Positions 20,401-30,274 are shown, counted from the stretch's first letter. The stretch is DNA of 64,000 nt from Lacticaseibacillus zhaodongensis (GCF_009687905.1 NZ_BLBG01000003.1:160033-224032), one strand, 5' to 3'. The notes: a model not told the origin generated them from the letters alone. Numbers and translations: made by a program.

Positions 20401-23400
20401 CGAGCCGCAAAAGTTCAAGGTGGTCTTTGGCCAAGTTCCGAAGGCAGAATTGACAACGACCATTGTGCCTGAAGGTCCGGATGGTTCATTAACGCCGACA
20501 ACACCAGCTCAGGTGACCGGTTTCCCTGGTGATCCAATCAGTGAGACGGACTACCCAGATGTTCCAGGATACACACCCACTGAGAACCAGAATAAGTTGG
20601 TTCCAAATGAACCTGGTGATACCACTGTTGAGTACACGCCAAACACTCAGAACGCGATTGTGACTTACGTTGACGAATCAGGTAAACAGTTGATCACGCC
20701 AGATCAGGACATCACTGGCGCGAGTGACACGGCGGTGGATCATGGCCAGATCACAAATAACATTCAACAAGTAATTGGACAAGATTACGTTTTAATTAGC
20801 GATGGGACGGTCGGCGCTAAGTTTGACCATGACGATGACCAGCCACAAAAATTCACCGTAGTCTTCGGCCAAATTCCAAAGGCAAAATTAACAACGACGA
20901 TTGTGCCAGAGGGTCCTAGTGGTCAATTAACACCGACAACACCAGTTCAGGTAACCGGTTTCCCTGGTGATCCAATCAGTGAGACGGACTACCCGGATGT
21001 TCCTGGTTACACACCAAATGAGAATCAGAACAAGGTGGTGCCAAACGAACCTGGTGAGACAACCGTCGAGTACACGCCGAACACCCAGACTGTGACTGTT
21101 GCGTACGTTGATGAATCCGGTGCGCAATTGATTACGCCTGACCAAACAATCAATGGTGACAGTGACACGAAGGTTGATCACGCACTAATTGCGACACACA
21201 TTCAAACGACAATCGATCAAGGATACGTTCTAGTTGAGGACGGTACGGTTGGTGCAACGTTTGATCACAACGATGACCAGCCGCAAAAGTTCACGGTGGT
21301 CTTTGGCCAAGTTCCGAGGGCAGAATTGACAACGACCATTGTGCCAGAGGGTCCTAACGACCAGCCGCTGACGCCAACAACTCCGGCTCAGGTGACCGGT
21401 TTCCCTGGTGACCCAATCAGTGAGACGGATTACCCAGATGTTCCTGGCTATACACCAACCGAGAACCAGAACAAAGTGGTCCCAAACGAGCCTGGTGACA
21501 CAACTGTTGAGTACACGCCAAATACGCAAACTGCAACCGTCACCTATGTTGATGAAGAAGGCACGCAGCTGATAACGCCTGACCAAACAATCACGGGTGA
21601 CAGTGATACAGCAGTAGTGCATGGTCAGATTACAGCGAACATTCAAGAGGTTATTAGCCAGAATTACGTTTTAGTTAGTGATGGGACAGTTGGCGCGACC
21701 TTTGATCATGATGATGACAAGCCACAAAAGTTCACTGTGGTCTTTGGTCAGATTCCGAAGGCTGAACTAACAACGACTATCGTGCCTGAGGGTCCAGATG
21801 GTCCACTGACACCAACAACTCCGATTCAAGTTACAGGTTTTCCTGGTGATCCAATCAGTGAGACGGACTACCCTGATGTTCCTGGCTACACACCAACCGA
21901 GAACCAGAACAAAGTGGTCCCAAACGAACCCGGTGAGACAACCGTAGAGTACACGCCAAATACTCAGAACGCGATTGTGACTTACGTTGATGAGTCAGGT
22001 GTGCAGTTGATCACTCCAGATCAGAACATCGCTGGTGACAGTGACACAGCGGTAGACCACAGTGATATTAAAGCCAACATTCAAAAGGTCATCGGACAAG
22101 ATTACGTCTTGGTTAGCGATGGCACGGTCGGTGCAACTTTTGATCACGATGATGACCAGCCGCAAAAGTTCACCGTAGTGTTCGGCCAAGTTCCGCAGTC
22201 AGAGCTGACAACGACCATTGTGCCAGAGGGTCCGAACGACCAGCCGCTGACGCCAACAACACCAGCTCAGGTGACCGGTTTTCCTGGTGATCCAATCAGT
22301 GAGACGGACTACCCGGATGTTCCTGGCTATACACCAACCGAGAATCAGAACAAGGTGGTACCAAACGAGCCTGGTGAGACAACTGTTGAGTACACGCCGA
22401 ACACCCAGAACGCAATTGTGACTTACGTTGATGAGTCAGGTAAAACTTTAAGCACGCCAGATCAGGCCATTAGCGGTGATAGTGACACGCCAGTAGTACA
22501 CAGTCAGATTACAGCTAATATCCAAAGGGTTATTGGCCAGAATTACGTCTTAGTCAGTGATGGCACAGTTGGTGCGAAGTTTGATCATGATGACGACCAG
22601 CCGCAAAAGTTCACGGTAGTCTTTGGTCAGGTTCCGAAGGCAGAATTGACAACGACCATTGTGCCTGAAGGTCCAAATGGGCCGCTGACACCGACAACTC
22701 CGGCTCAGGTGACCGGTTTCCCGGGGGACCCAATCAGTGAAACGGATTACCCAGATGTCCCTGGCTATACACCAAGCGAGAACCAGAACAAGGTCGTACC
22801 AAATGAACCGGGTGAAACAATAGTTGAGTACACGCCAAATACCCAGACTGTAATCGTGGCATACGTAGACAAGGCGGGCAAACAACTGATTACACCGGAA
22901 CAGATCTTAACTGGCGACAGTGATGCGGTACTAGACCACAGTCAGATTAAAGACAACATCCAAAGGGCAATCGAACAAGATTACGTCTTAATTAGCGATG
23001 GAACAGTCGGCGCTACCTTTGACCATAATGACGACCGGCCACAAAAGTTCACCGTTGTCTTTGGCCAAGTTCCAAAGGCTGAACTGACGACGACCATTGT
23101 GCCTAAAGGTCCTAATGGTCCGCTGACACCGACAACACCGGCTCAAGTAACTGGCTTCCCTGGTGATCCAATTAATGAAACAGATTACCCAGATGTTCCT
23201 GGCTACACGCCGAGCGAGCATCAGAACAAGGTGGTACCAAACGAGCCTGGTGAGACAACTGTTGAATACACTCCTAATACGCAAATCGCAACTGTGACCT
23301 ATGTTGATGAGTCAGGCAAGCAGTTGATTACTCCGGATCAGGACATTAGTGGCGACAGCGACACAGCGGTCGACCACAGCGCTGTAACGTCAGGAATTCA

Positions 23401-24775
23401 GAAGACAATTGAGAAAGGTTACGTGCTGATTAGCGATGGTACAGTCGGCGCTACCTTTGATCACAATGATGACCAGCCGCAAAAGTTCACCGTGGTGTTC
23501 GGCCAAGTTCCTAAGGCTGAGTTGACCACGACTATTGTGCCAAAGGGTCCAAACGACCAGCCGCTGACCCCAACTACGCCAGTGCAGGTCACAGGCTTCC
23601 CCGGTGACCCAATCAGCAGCACGGATTACCCGGACGTGCCCGGCTACACACCTGAAGAGAATCAGAACACGGTGGTGCCAAATGAACCCGGTGTAACGAC
23701 GGTTGTCTACACTGCGAACACTCAGACAGCGACTGTGACGTACGTCGATGAGGCCGGCAAGCAAGTGATTACGCCGGACCAGACTGTTAGTGGCAAGTCA
23801 GACAGTGCTGTTGATCACGGTCTGGTTACGTCTGATATTCAAAAGGCAATCAGGCAGGGCTATGTTTTAATTGACGATGGCACGGTTGGTGCAACTTTTG
23901 ACCACAACGATGACCAGCCACAAAAGTTCACCGTAGTCTTTGGCCAAGTTCCAAAGGCAGAGCTGACAACGACCATTGTGCCAAAGGGTCCTAATGGTCC
24001 GCTAACGCCAACGACACCGGTTCAGATTACTGGTTTTCCAGGCGACCCAATTCGCGCGACAGATTACCCGGAGGTGCCTGGTTATACTCCGAACGACAAT
24101 CAGGACAAAGTGGTGCCAAATGAACCGGGTGCAACGACGGTTGAATACAGCCCGAATATCCAGACAGCAACTATTATCTATGTTGACGGCTCGGGGCAGC
24201 ATCTCATTCCTGATCAACCGATTGCGGATAAGAGCGACACGCCAGTCGATCACGCGCAGATTGAAAAGGACATCCAGACTGCGATTAGTCAGGGTTACAA
24301 CTTGGTTAGCGATGGGACGGTCGGTGCAGTGTTTGATCATGATGATGATCACGCGCAGATTTTCACAGTGGTTCTTAGTAAACTCCCAGCTCCGCGGCCT
24401 ACGTACCCTGCAGGTCAGGACACGCCGCCAAGTGCTAGTTCAGATACCGATGAACCTGAGCTGCCATCAACATTTGGTGGAACGACTCCTGATGAACCTG
24501 GTCAAGCGGCTACGGGCGGCAATGAGACACCAGCTGAACCAAGCCTGCCAGCAACGTTTGGTGAAACAAGCGACGGTACTGCTACCGGCGGGTCAGGAAC
24601 GAGAGGCAAGTGGCAAGGAGGGGCAAATCGGCAGTCAAGCTCACAAGCAAATGCTAAGGCAAGCGCGGAGCTACCGCAGACTGGCGATAAGCCCGCAAGT
24701 GGGCTGGCATGGCTTGGGGCAACCTTACTCCTGCTACTTGGGCTTGCTGACCGGCGGGGCAAAACACAACGGTAG
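17435..24775 (+). CDS. Giant LPxTG adhesin with ten MucBP-like repeats
   Basis: A predicted cell-wall-anchored adhesin of about 2446 aa. Start ATG 17435 follows AAAGGTGGG. The N-terminus is a KxYKxGKxW-like signal in degenerate form (KMFKGKGRW, residues 25-33), then a hydrophobic stretch and likely cleavage after AHA (residue 55). A Thr/Ala/Asp-rich spacer follows, then a beta-rich region beginning near 18120, a MucBP-like module ('ITVQYQDEGHATL') and a Mub B2-like module ('ATITYEDVTDGNKT'). Ten tandem units of 146 or 147 aa run from 19775 to 24163, with a shortened eleventh. The end has two LPxTF motifs, LPQTGD (24671-24688), a hydrophobic segment and a basic tail. It should be anchored by sortase A and bind mucin or similar glycans; the ligand is inferred. 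Confidence 0.9.
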   Translation: MLGDYRKLSTHNQMRQEPEIRTRVKMFKGKGRWLTTLLVAVGAAVAVQSQTTAHASTSDPAGASPETTTASDPAAVALQTAKTLNLADVKGEQTSDGIPETPEIPVAAAQTDTGESSKPPTDQNLGQPTSQVTSEEATQADDEAVAGDATETTIDDGQAEHAEQATKFVDAAANTEDDDDAGAGSTPEATAEPNAAITSSDNADAVKAAADEDSTTDATVSPEVKTAVDPVAATQVDTLLWTEVSDPGTISLSRTIENDGKSYTFKIKPGHDDMEDHEEWGYPLLDNTVTDDASQTEHTYTYTHGDTSAYYMRDLTKSATDYEPLAFPDDDLGTLKYETSTAADGTPYLRLTTEDATDQLTITETLSIDASGAFNHTVTVKNNRATSLDKVQFGTLIDTALDENDEIPIVSNGDGSATISSSTSESDSLTLYFTPTDNDTLTVGHWMNPRKASIQIHMYGDMTDKAVVAGTANRAVLASGLDTGAQFETPVLSLAPGATTSYSYSEHLYVQPITTSTITVQYQDEGHATLQPDTTTGGVVGSPFVLSSQAKTIDGYTYLKTEGNVTSFTKDPQTVTLVFQKVVPVTPQTATITYEDVTDGNKTLGAVDTITGNSDTTATYTTAERIKEYTDQGYKLVNDGTKDGIVFDSDDDADQPFVVQLAHDTVAVTPKDPHDAEPSDFSATATRVINYVNSSNPTKVPAQATLTQTATLTRTGTEDLVTKEVTFSGWKEGTVAAVDSPEVAGYTPDQATVQAASFTAPDVDGQASATVTVTYSADKQTAVVTFVDESGKQLLTPDQDISGDSDSAVEHDQIATNIKKVISQNYVLVNDGTVGASFDHNDDQPQKFTVVFGQVPKAQLTTTIVPKGPDGPLTPTTPAQVTGFPGDPISETDYPDVPGYTPNENQNKLVPDEPGDTTVEYTPNTQAAIVAYVDESGKQLITPDQDITGDSDTAVVHSQIKANIQKVISQNYVLISDGTVGATFDHNDDEPQKFKVVFGQVPKAELTTTIVPEGPDGSLTPTTPAQVTGFPGDPISETDYPDVPGYTPTENQNKLVPNEPGDTTVEYTPNTQNAIVTYVDESGKQLITPDQDITGASDTAVDHGQITNNIQQVIGQDYVLISDGTVGAKFDHDDDQPQKFTVVFGQIPKAKLTTTIVPEGPSGQLTPTTPVQVTGFPGDPISETDYPDVPGYTPNENQNKVVPNEPGETTVEYTPNTQTVTVAYVDESGAQLITPDQTINGDSDTKVDHALIATHIQTTIDQGYVLVEDGTVGATFDHNDDQPQKFTVVFGQVPRAELTTTIVPEGPNDQPLTPTTPAQVTGFPGDPISETDYPDVPGYTPTENQNKVVPNEPGDTTVEYTPNTQTATVTYVDEEGTQLITPDQTITGDSDTAVVHGQITANIQEVISQNYVLVSDGTVGATFDHDDDKPQKFTVVFGQIPKAELTTTIVPEGPDGPLTPTTPIQVTGFPGDPISETDYPDVPGYTPTENQNKVVPNEPGETTVEYTPNTQNAIVTYVDESGVQLITPDQNIAGDSDTAVDHSDIKANIQKVIGQDYVLVSDGTVGATFDHDDDQPQKFTVVFGQVPQSELTTTIVPEGPNDQPLTPTTPAQVTGFPGDPISETDYPDVPGYTPTENQNKVVPNEPGETTVEYTPNTQNAIVTYVDESGKTLSTPDQAISGDSDTPVVHSQITANIQRVIGQNYVLVSDGTVGAKFDHDDDQPQKFTVVFGQVPKAELTTTIVPEGPNGPLTPTTPAQVTGFPGDPISETDYPDVPGYTPSENQNKVVPNEPGETIVEYTPNTQTVIVAYVDKAGKQLITPEQILTGDSDAVLDHSQIKDNIQRAIEQDYVLISDGTVGATFDHNDDRPQKFTVVFGQVPKAELTTTIVPKGPNGPLTPTTPAQVTGFPGDPINETDYPDVPGYTPSEHQNKVVPNEPGETTVEYTPNTQIATVTYVDESGKQLITPDQDISGDSDTAVDHSAVTSGIQKTIEKGYVLISDGTVGATFDHNDDQPQKFTVVFGQVPKAELTTTIVPKGPNDQPLTPTTPVQVTGFPGDPISSTDYPDVPGYTPEENQNTVVPNEPGVTTVVYTANTQTATVTYVDEAGKQVITPDQTVSGKSDSAVDHGLVTSDIQKAIRQGYVLIDDGTVGATFDHNDDQPQKFTVVFGQVPKAELTTTIVPKGPNGPLTPTTPVQITGFPGDPIRATDYPEVPGYTPNDNQDKVVPNEPGATTVEYSPNIQTATIIYVDGSGQHLIPDQPIADKSDTPVDHAQIEKDIQTAISQGYNLVSDGTVGAVFDHDDDHAQIFTVVLSKLPAPRPTYPAGQDTPPSASSDTDEPELPSTFGGTTPDEPGQAATGGNETPAEPSLPATFGETSDGTATGGSGTRGKWQGGANRQSSSQANAKASAELPQTGDKPASGLAWLGATLLLLLGLADRRGKTQR
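19775..24400 (+). repeat. Tandem 438/441-bp coding repeats of the first adhesin
   Basis: Ten full units plus a partial eleventh. Seven units are 438 bp and three (units 4, 6 and 9) are 441 bp, the extra codon giving GPNDQP in place of GPxGP. Each unit has two parts: 'VTYVDESGKQL..' up to 'FTVVFGQVPKAEL', then a Pro-rich linker with 'VTGFPGDPISETDYPDVPGYTP' type sequence (partial). DNA identity between neighbours is very high, so copy number could change by recombination. Confidence 0.93.
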
Positions 24776-24874
24776 ATTGATTGCAGGTAAGATTATTCCG
24801 CAAAAGTTATTCGCAAATATCAAGAAGGTTCAAGAACGGAATCAGCACGTGTAAATCAATAATAGCCATAATCA

Positions 24875-24899
24875 GGTCTCCGTAATTGGGGGCCTTTTT
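24875..24899 (+). terminator. Terminator after the first adhesin
   Basis: GGTCTCC (24875-24881) pairs with GGGGGCC (24888-24894) followed by five T; 100 bp after the stop codon. Confidence 0.75.
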
Positions 24900-25390
24900 A
24901 TCATCATGACGCAATTTTGCGCACAGGAGTTTACGCTTGGCCGCCGAAAAACTGTGGTAGTCGATTTGGTTCAACAGCTGCTGGTTGAGCAAGGATAATT
25001 GTGGACAGGCCACAATTGTTATCGATTTGCTTTCAAATAACACATGAAATGGTATATTGACATCATTAGCCAAGCGTGATGCGTTCGCAAATATCCTAAT
25101 GCCAGATTAGATAACTTGAAGGCTTTGCTTCTGCTAACAGCGGTATTCTTTAAACAAGGGGATGTTGCCAACTTTGCTACATTGCCGTCGATGATTTTAT
25201 CTTACCTTGAGGGTCGATAAAGTTGATTCACGGAAATATGTTCATTTCGATTTGGGGTTCCAGCTTGAGGAACCAAACTTAAAGTGTATTACTCGATTAG
25301 TTTTATGGGTCTGGAAAGTAGACAAAATATTTAGCTACATCTTCCGTACTTAAAACATTGTATTTCAAGTTCATGAAAGGTGGGATTGTT
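24900..25390 (+). promoter_or_regulatory. Intergenic region and leader between the two adhesins
   Basis: About 490 bp with no convincing gene. An inverted repeat AATTGTGG/CCACAATT sits at 24997-25017. A hairpin GGTTCC/GGAACC is at 25256-25274. The last 55 bp, from TACATCTTCC at 25336, repeat the leader of the first adhesin. This suggests shared control or a recent duplication that included the leader. Confidence 0.5.
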
Positions 25391-28300
25391 TTGCTTGGAG
25401 ATTATCGTAAGCTCTCAACGCACAATCAACTGCGTCAGGAGCCAGAAATTAAGACCAGAGTCAAAATGTTTAAGGGCAAGGGCCAGTGGTTGACAACACT
25501 ACTGGTTGCTGTTGGAGCAGCGGTGGCGGTTCAGGGTCAGGCCACTGCCCACGCGGCAACAAGCAGCACATCTGCAGCTAATCCAGAAACAATCAAACCG
25601 GCTGCTGACGAGGTCGTTGCTGCGAAGACGGCAGCGGCCGTCAAACTGAGCACGGCTACTAAAGCTGCAGACAGCACTGTTAACGTTGAGCAAGTGGAAG
25701 CACCAATTGCAGCTCCGGCTGATTCTGCCAGCACTGAGGAAACGGAAACAGCAACACCAACACCAACTGTTAGTCAACAAAACGTTGTGCCTGCTGATGA
25801 CAATCCGGAACAACAGACTGATGAAGCGGCATCTGGGCCAACAGACAAGCAGTCTGCTGATACAACGGAACAAGCAGCACAAAGTGAACAAGCAGTGCCA
25901 GCCACTTCCGAAGTACCAAGTGCTGATACTGACGCAACTCAGAAAAATGAGCCCGCAACTGCGTCGAATGCCACCACGTCAGATACCGCCACAGCGGAGC
26001 AGAAGAATGATGCTTCTGCAGCAACACCTGCCGGAGCTGATGCATCTGCGGCCACTGGGGATGCGACTGAAGGTGAGCCACAATTTAAAGCGGTTGTTGA
26101 TCCGGTATCCGCCAGCCTGATTGATACAATTGATTGGACTAAGACAGAAGGGGTCGACGGCGGCCTCCAAACGCCAATTATTCAAGAGTCAATTCTCAAT
26201 AGTGACGGTAAAACTTATATCCTCGCCGTTAACCCCGCAAATAGTGGCGATGGTTATCCGTTGTTTAACAATTGGGTTGCTGATGCTTCTGATCCAGACA
26301 CGCATTATATGTACACGTATGCTACTGGGCTGACCAGTCAGTATTACATGCGCGATCCGAAACTGGATTTGGATGATGATGAAGATACGAACAGTTTCGT
26401 TAGCCTTGAGCATGATCCGAAGGCAAACCAGTTGTATTACGGTACTGGCAGTGATGGCACTAAGTATGTTCGTCAAGATTTGGAAGATAAGGCTGACAAC
26501 TTGACGATTACCGAAATTGTAAATATTGATCCGAGTGGGGCGTTTAACCACACCGTGTTCATCAAGAATAACGGTTCAGATCCACTGGAAAATGTTAAAT
26601 TTGGTACCGAACTTGATACCGCTTTTGGCTCGGGCCTCGGTAGTGATGATGTGAACGATGGTGTGCCGATTATTTCAAACGGTGATGGCTCAGCATATCT
26701 TCCCAATGCAACGTCGGAGAAAAATCCCAACTTGACGATTTTTGTAAGCCCTACCGGTAACGACACCCTGATTGCTGGTGCGTGGGGTGGCACGAACTTG
26801 GATATTAAGTTGCCAAAGGCTGCTGCAGGAACTGCTAATGGCGCTGCACTCAACACGCCAGAGATGGATGAGGCTGCTGGCGTCAGGAAAGATACTTCAG
26901 TTCAGTACGAGACACCGACAGTTACTGTGGCTCCGGGAGAAACGATTTCCTATTCTTACTCTGAGCATTTGTACCTGACCCCTGTCGAAACAGGAACAAT
27001 CACGGTCAATTACCAAGATGAAAACCAGCAAGAACTTAAACCTGCGACAACTGTTGGTGGGGCTGTGGGCTCTCCATTCAGTGTCACCCCGGATCAGGAA
27101 ATTATTGAGGGCTACAAGTTCCTGCGGACAGACGGTAACGTCAGCACCTTCACTAAGGATCCGCAAACCGTTACCTTGATTTTCACTACTCAACCGGCAA
27201 CGCAAACCGCCACGATTACCTACCAGGACGCATCAGATGGCAATAAGACGCTTGGGGCAATTGATACAATTACCGGTGATGCTGGTTCAACTGCGACCTA
27301 CAGTAGTGCGGAGCGAATCGAGGATTACGAGGCTCAAGGCTACAAACTGGTCAGTGATGGAACTAAGGACGGAATTGTTTTTGATAGCGATGACGCTGCT
27401 GACCAGCCATTTGTCGTGCAGCTAGAACACAACATTGTTGACGTCACTCCGGATGACCCCCACGAGGCTGATCCTAAGTCCTTTAGTGCTACGGCAACGC
27501 GGGTGATCAATTACGTTAACACGAGCGATCCGACAAAAGTCCCTGCACCAGCTACGAAAACCCAAACGGTTACCTTAACGAGAACCGGGACTGAGGACCT
27601 CGTCACCAAGACCGTTACCTATTCAGAATGGAAATCAGCAACCGCTGTGGCAGTGCCTAGCCCGGATGTTGCTGGTTATACACCAGACCAGACCACGGTT
27701 GCGGCTGACACCTTCACCACGCCAGATGACGAAGGTAAGCCAAGCTCTACGGTTACAGTGACATATACAGCTGATGAGCAAACGGCAGTAGTTAGCTTTG
27801 TGGACCAGGATAATAACCCGGTGGCGCCAAGTCAGACAATTACCGGCGCAACCGACACCGCAATTGACCATGGCCAGGTTGCAACTAACATTCAGTCAGC
27901 AATGGCCAATGGTTACACCTTGGTCAAGGATGGCACGATTGGGGCTACTTTTGACCACGTTACCGACAAGAACCAAAGCTTTATTGTGACCTTCGTGCCG
28001 GTCGAAAAGGCAAGCGTAAGCACGAATCTGATTCCACAAGGACCAGGTGCAAAACCACTCACCCCAACGGAGCCAAAGACGATCACTGGCAAACCTGGTG
28101 ATCCGATCAGTGCAACAGATTACCCGGATGTTCCAGGTTACACGCCTGATGATGATCAGAGCAAGGTGGTGCCAAATAAGCCTGGCGATACCGTTGTTTC
28201 CTACACGCCAGATACCCAAAAAGCCGTGGTCACATTCGTTGATAATGACGGGAACACAGTGGCGCCAAGTCAGACCATCACGGGTTTGACCGACACGGCT

Positions 28301-30241
28301 GTCGATCACAGTACAATCAACATCCAAGATGCGATGAACGCTGGTTACACGCTGGCGCAAGATGGCACTGTCGGTGCAAAATTTGACCACAAAACTGACA
28401 GAGATCAGGCCTTTAGCGTTACGCTGGTGCCAATCGATCAGGCTAGTTTAACGACGCCTTTGATTCCACAAGGGCCCGCGGGAGAACCGCTCACCCCGAC
28501 GGAGCCAAAGACAGTTACGGGCAAGCCTGGTGCACCAATCAGTGCCGGTGATTACCCAGATGTGCCTGGCTACACGCCAAACGAAAACCAGAACAAAGTG
28601 GTACCTAATGAGCCTGGTGACACAATCATCACTTACACACCGGATACTCAGACTGCAACGGTTAAGTACGTTGATAAGTCGGGCAAGCAGTTGATTGCGG
28701 CGGCCCAGACGATTACTGGTGCGACTGCGACCGTGGTCGATCATGATCAAATCGCGCCAAACATTCAGAAGGCGATTGATCAAGGCTTCACGGTTGTTAG
28801 TGACGAGACTATTGGCGCAAGCTTTGACAGTAATACCGATCAGAACCAGACCTTCACGGTTGTCTTTGCCCCAATTGAGCAGGCAAGTATCACGACCACG
28901 CTCGTTCCCCAAGGGCCAGACGGTAAATCACTGACTCCTAAAGACCCAAAGACGGTCACTGGCAAGCCCGGTGATCCAATCAGTGCGACGGATTACCCTG
29001 ACGTTCCAGGTTACACGCCAGCTGAAAAGCAGGACAAGGTGGTGCCAAACCAGCCAGGTGACACAGAAATTGCATACACGCCGGATACTCAAAAAGCGCT
29101 AGTCACCTTTGTAGATGGTGCTGGCAACACGGTGGTGCCAAGTCAGTCAATCACTGGTCAGACCGACACGCCCGTTGATCACAGCACAATCAATATTCAG
29201 GCGGCAATTGACGAGGGCTACACCTTAGTCCGGGATGGAACCATTGGTGCAAAATTTGACCATAATACTGCAGACGACCAGACTTTTGAGGTCACCTTAG
29301 CCCCGATGGAGCAGCTTAGTGTCACGACCACGCTGATTCCACATGATCCGGATGGCAAGCCACTGACCCCGACAACACCGAAGACGGTCAAAGGCAACCC
29401 TGGTGATCCAATCGCTTCAACTGATTACCCAGACGTTCCGGGCTACACACCTGATGAAAACCAGGACAAGGTGGTGCCAAATGAGCCTGCTGATACGGTT
29501 ATTCGTTACACGCCAAATACGCAGACCGCAACTGTGAGCTACGTTGATGAAGCTGGCAATAAGTTGATCACTCCGGATCTGACGATTACCGGAGCGAGTG
29601 ATAGCGCAATCGCCCATGGCCAAATCACGGCTTATCTCCAGCAGGCAATCAATGAGGGCTACACGCTCACTACTGACGGAACCGTTGGGGCAACTTTTGA
29701 CCACGATGATGACCAACCACAGAAATTCACCGTAGTCTTCAGCAAGATTCCTGCAACGGATACTACGACTCCGGATGGTGACAAGGGTGGTGGCGGAACA
29801 ACGACACCAGAGAACCCGAGTGGTGGTGTCACAGTGCCACCAACCGATGACTCTAGCATCGAGAATCCGGGCCTTCCGTCAACGTTTGGTGGAACAACGC
29901 CTAACGCTCCGACTCAGTCCACCACTGCTATTGATGAGCCAACAGAGGAAACAATGGACGAACCAAGCCTGCCATCAACATTTGGTGGTGAAACTACCGA
30001 CGATTCCACAGGTGCGGCGGCAGATAGTACCACCACGACTGCTACTGGAAACCGGTTGGTAGCCATGAGTTCGGCCAATACCCAGGCTGCGGGTAAAACG
30101 GTTGCTAAGGCGGCGAACGCACACGCCAGCGCAACCTTGCCGCAGACGGGTGATCGCCATGCTACCGGTCTCGTAGTGCTTGGTGCCACTTTGATGATGC
30201 TGCTTGGTCTCGCTGATCACCGGCGTAAGCTGGAGCGCTAG
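25391..30241 (+). CDS. LPxTG adhesin with four MucBP-like repeats, paralogue
   Basis: A second wall-anchored adhesin of about 1616 aa with the same plan as its neighbour. The equivalent start codon is TTG at 25391 behind AAAGGTGGG, where the first gene has ATG. The signal contains KMFKGKGQW, then a hydrophobic stretch ending AHA. An Ala/Thr/Gln-rich spacer, a beta-rich domain, a MucBP-like and a Mub B2-like module follow. Four full units (438, 432, 441 and 432 bp from 27782) and a fifth partial one come next. LPSTFGG occurs twice (29873 and 29969) before LPQTGD (30137-30154), a hydrophobic segment and a basic tail. The repeats here are more diverged from each other than in the first gene, so the first gene looks more recently expanded. 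The ligand is unknown. Confidence 0.9.
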   Translation: MLGDYRKLSTHNQLRQEPEIKTRVKMFKGKGQWLTTLLVAVGAAVAVQGQATAHAATSSTSAANPETIKPAADEVVAAKTAAAVKLSTATKAADSTVNVEQVEAPIAAPADSASTEETETATPTPTVSQQNVVPADDNPEQQTDEAASGPTDKQSADTTEQAAQSEQAVPATSEVPSADTDATQKNEPATASNATTSDTATAEQKNDASAATPAGADASAATGDATEGEPQFKAVVDPVSASLIDTIDWTKTEGVDGGLQTPIIQESILNSDGKTYILAVNPANSGDGYPLFNNWVADASDPDTHYMYTYATGLTSQYYMRDPKLDLDDDEDTNSFVSLEHDPKANQLYYGTGSDGTKYVRQDLEDKADNLTITEIVNIDPSGAFNHTVFIKNNGSDPLENVKFGTELDTAFGSGLGSDDVNDGVPIISNGDGSAYLPNATSEKNPNLTIFVSPTGNDTLIAGAWGGTNLDIKLPKAAAGTANGAALNTPEMDEAAGVRKDTSVQYETPTVTVAPGETISYSYSEHLYLTPVETGTITVNYQDENQQELKPATTVGGAVGSPFSVTPDQEIIEGYKFLRTDGNVSTFTKDPQTVTLIFTTQPATQTATITYQDASDGNKTLGAIDTITGDAGSTATYSSAERIEDYEAQGYKLVSDGTKDGIVFDSDDAADQPFVVQLEHNIVDVTPDDPHEADPKSFSATATRVINYVNTSDPTKVPAPATKTQTVTLTRTGTEDLVTKTVTYSEWKSATAVAVPSPDVAGYTPDQTTVAADTFTTPDDEGKPSSTVTVTYTADEQTAVVSFVDQDNNPVAPSQTITGATDTAIDHGQVATNIQSAMANGYTLVKDGTIGATFDHVTDKNQSFIVTFVPVEKASVSTNLIPQGPGAKPLTPTEPKTITGKPGDPISATDYPDVPGYTPDDDQSKVVPNKPGDTVVSYTPDTQKAVVTFVDNDGNTVAPSQTITGLTDTAVDHSTINIQDAMNAGYTLAQDGTVGAKFDHKTDRDQAFSVTLVPIDQASLTTPLIPQGPAGEPLTPTEPKTVTGKPGAPISAGDYPDVPGYTPNENQNKVVPNEPGDTIITYTPDTQTATVKYVDKSGKQLIAAAQTITGATATVVDHDQIAPNIQKAIDQGFTVVSDETIGASFDSNTDQNQTFTVVFAPIEQASITTTLVPQGPDGKSLTPKDPKTVTGKPGDPISATDYPDVPGYTPAEKQDKVVPNQPGDTEIAYTPDTQKALVTFVDGAGNTVVPSQSITGQTDTPVDHSTINIQAAIDEGYTLVRDGTIGAKFDHNTADDQTFEVTLAPMEQLSVTTTLIPHDPDGKPLTPTTPKTVKGNPGDPIASTDYPDVPGYTPDENQDKVVPNEPADTVIRYTPNTQTATVSYVDEAGNKLITPDLTITGASDSAIAHGQITAYLQQAINEGYTLTTDGTVGATFDHDDDQPQKFTVVFSKIPATDTTTPDGDKGGGGTTTPENPSGGVTVPPTDDSSIENPGLPSTFGGTTPNAPTQSTTAIDEPTEETMDEPSLPSTFGGETTDDSTGAAADSTTTTATGNRLVAMSSANTQAAGKTVAKAANAHASATLPQTGDRHATGLVVLGATLMMLLGLADHRRKLER
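27782..29760 (+). repeat. Coding repeats of the second adhesin
   Basis: Four units of 144-147 codons starting at 27782, 28220, 28652 and 29093, and a partial unit from 29525. Units alternate: the second and fourth share 'VDHSTINIQ' and lack two residues. The ~876-bp alternation suggests that a two-unit block was duplicated. Confidence 0.85.
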
Positions 30242-30274
30242 TTTCGCTGCAGTTGAGTCAAACATTTTCCTCGC

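Noticed and set aside
19775..24400. Repeat array as CRISPR
   Set aside because: Units of about 440 bp are in-frame coding repeats without spacers.
24807..25073. Minus-strand open frame of 88 codons between the adhesins
   Set aside because: No ribosome site before the ATG, no recognisable domain, and it overlaps the adhesin terminator and an inverted repeat.
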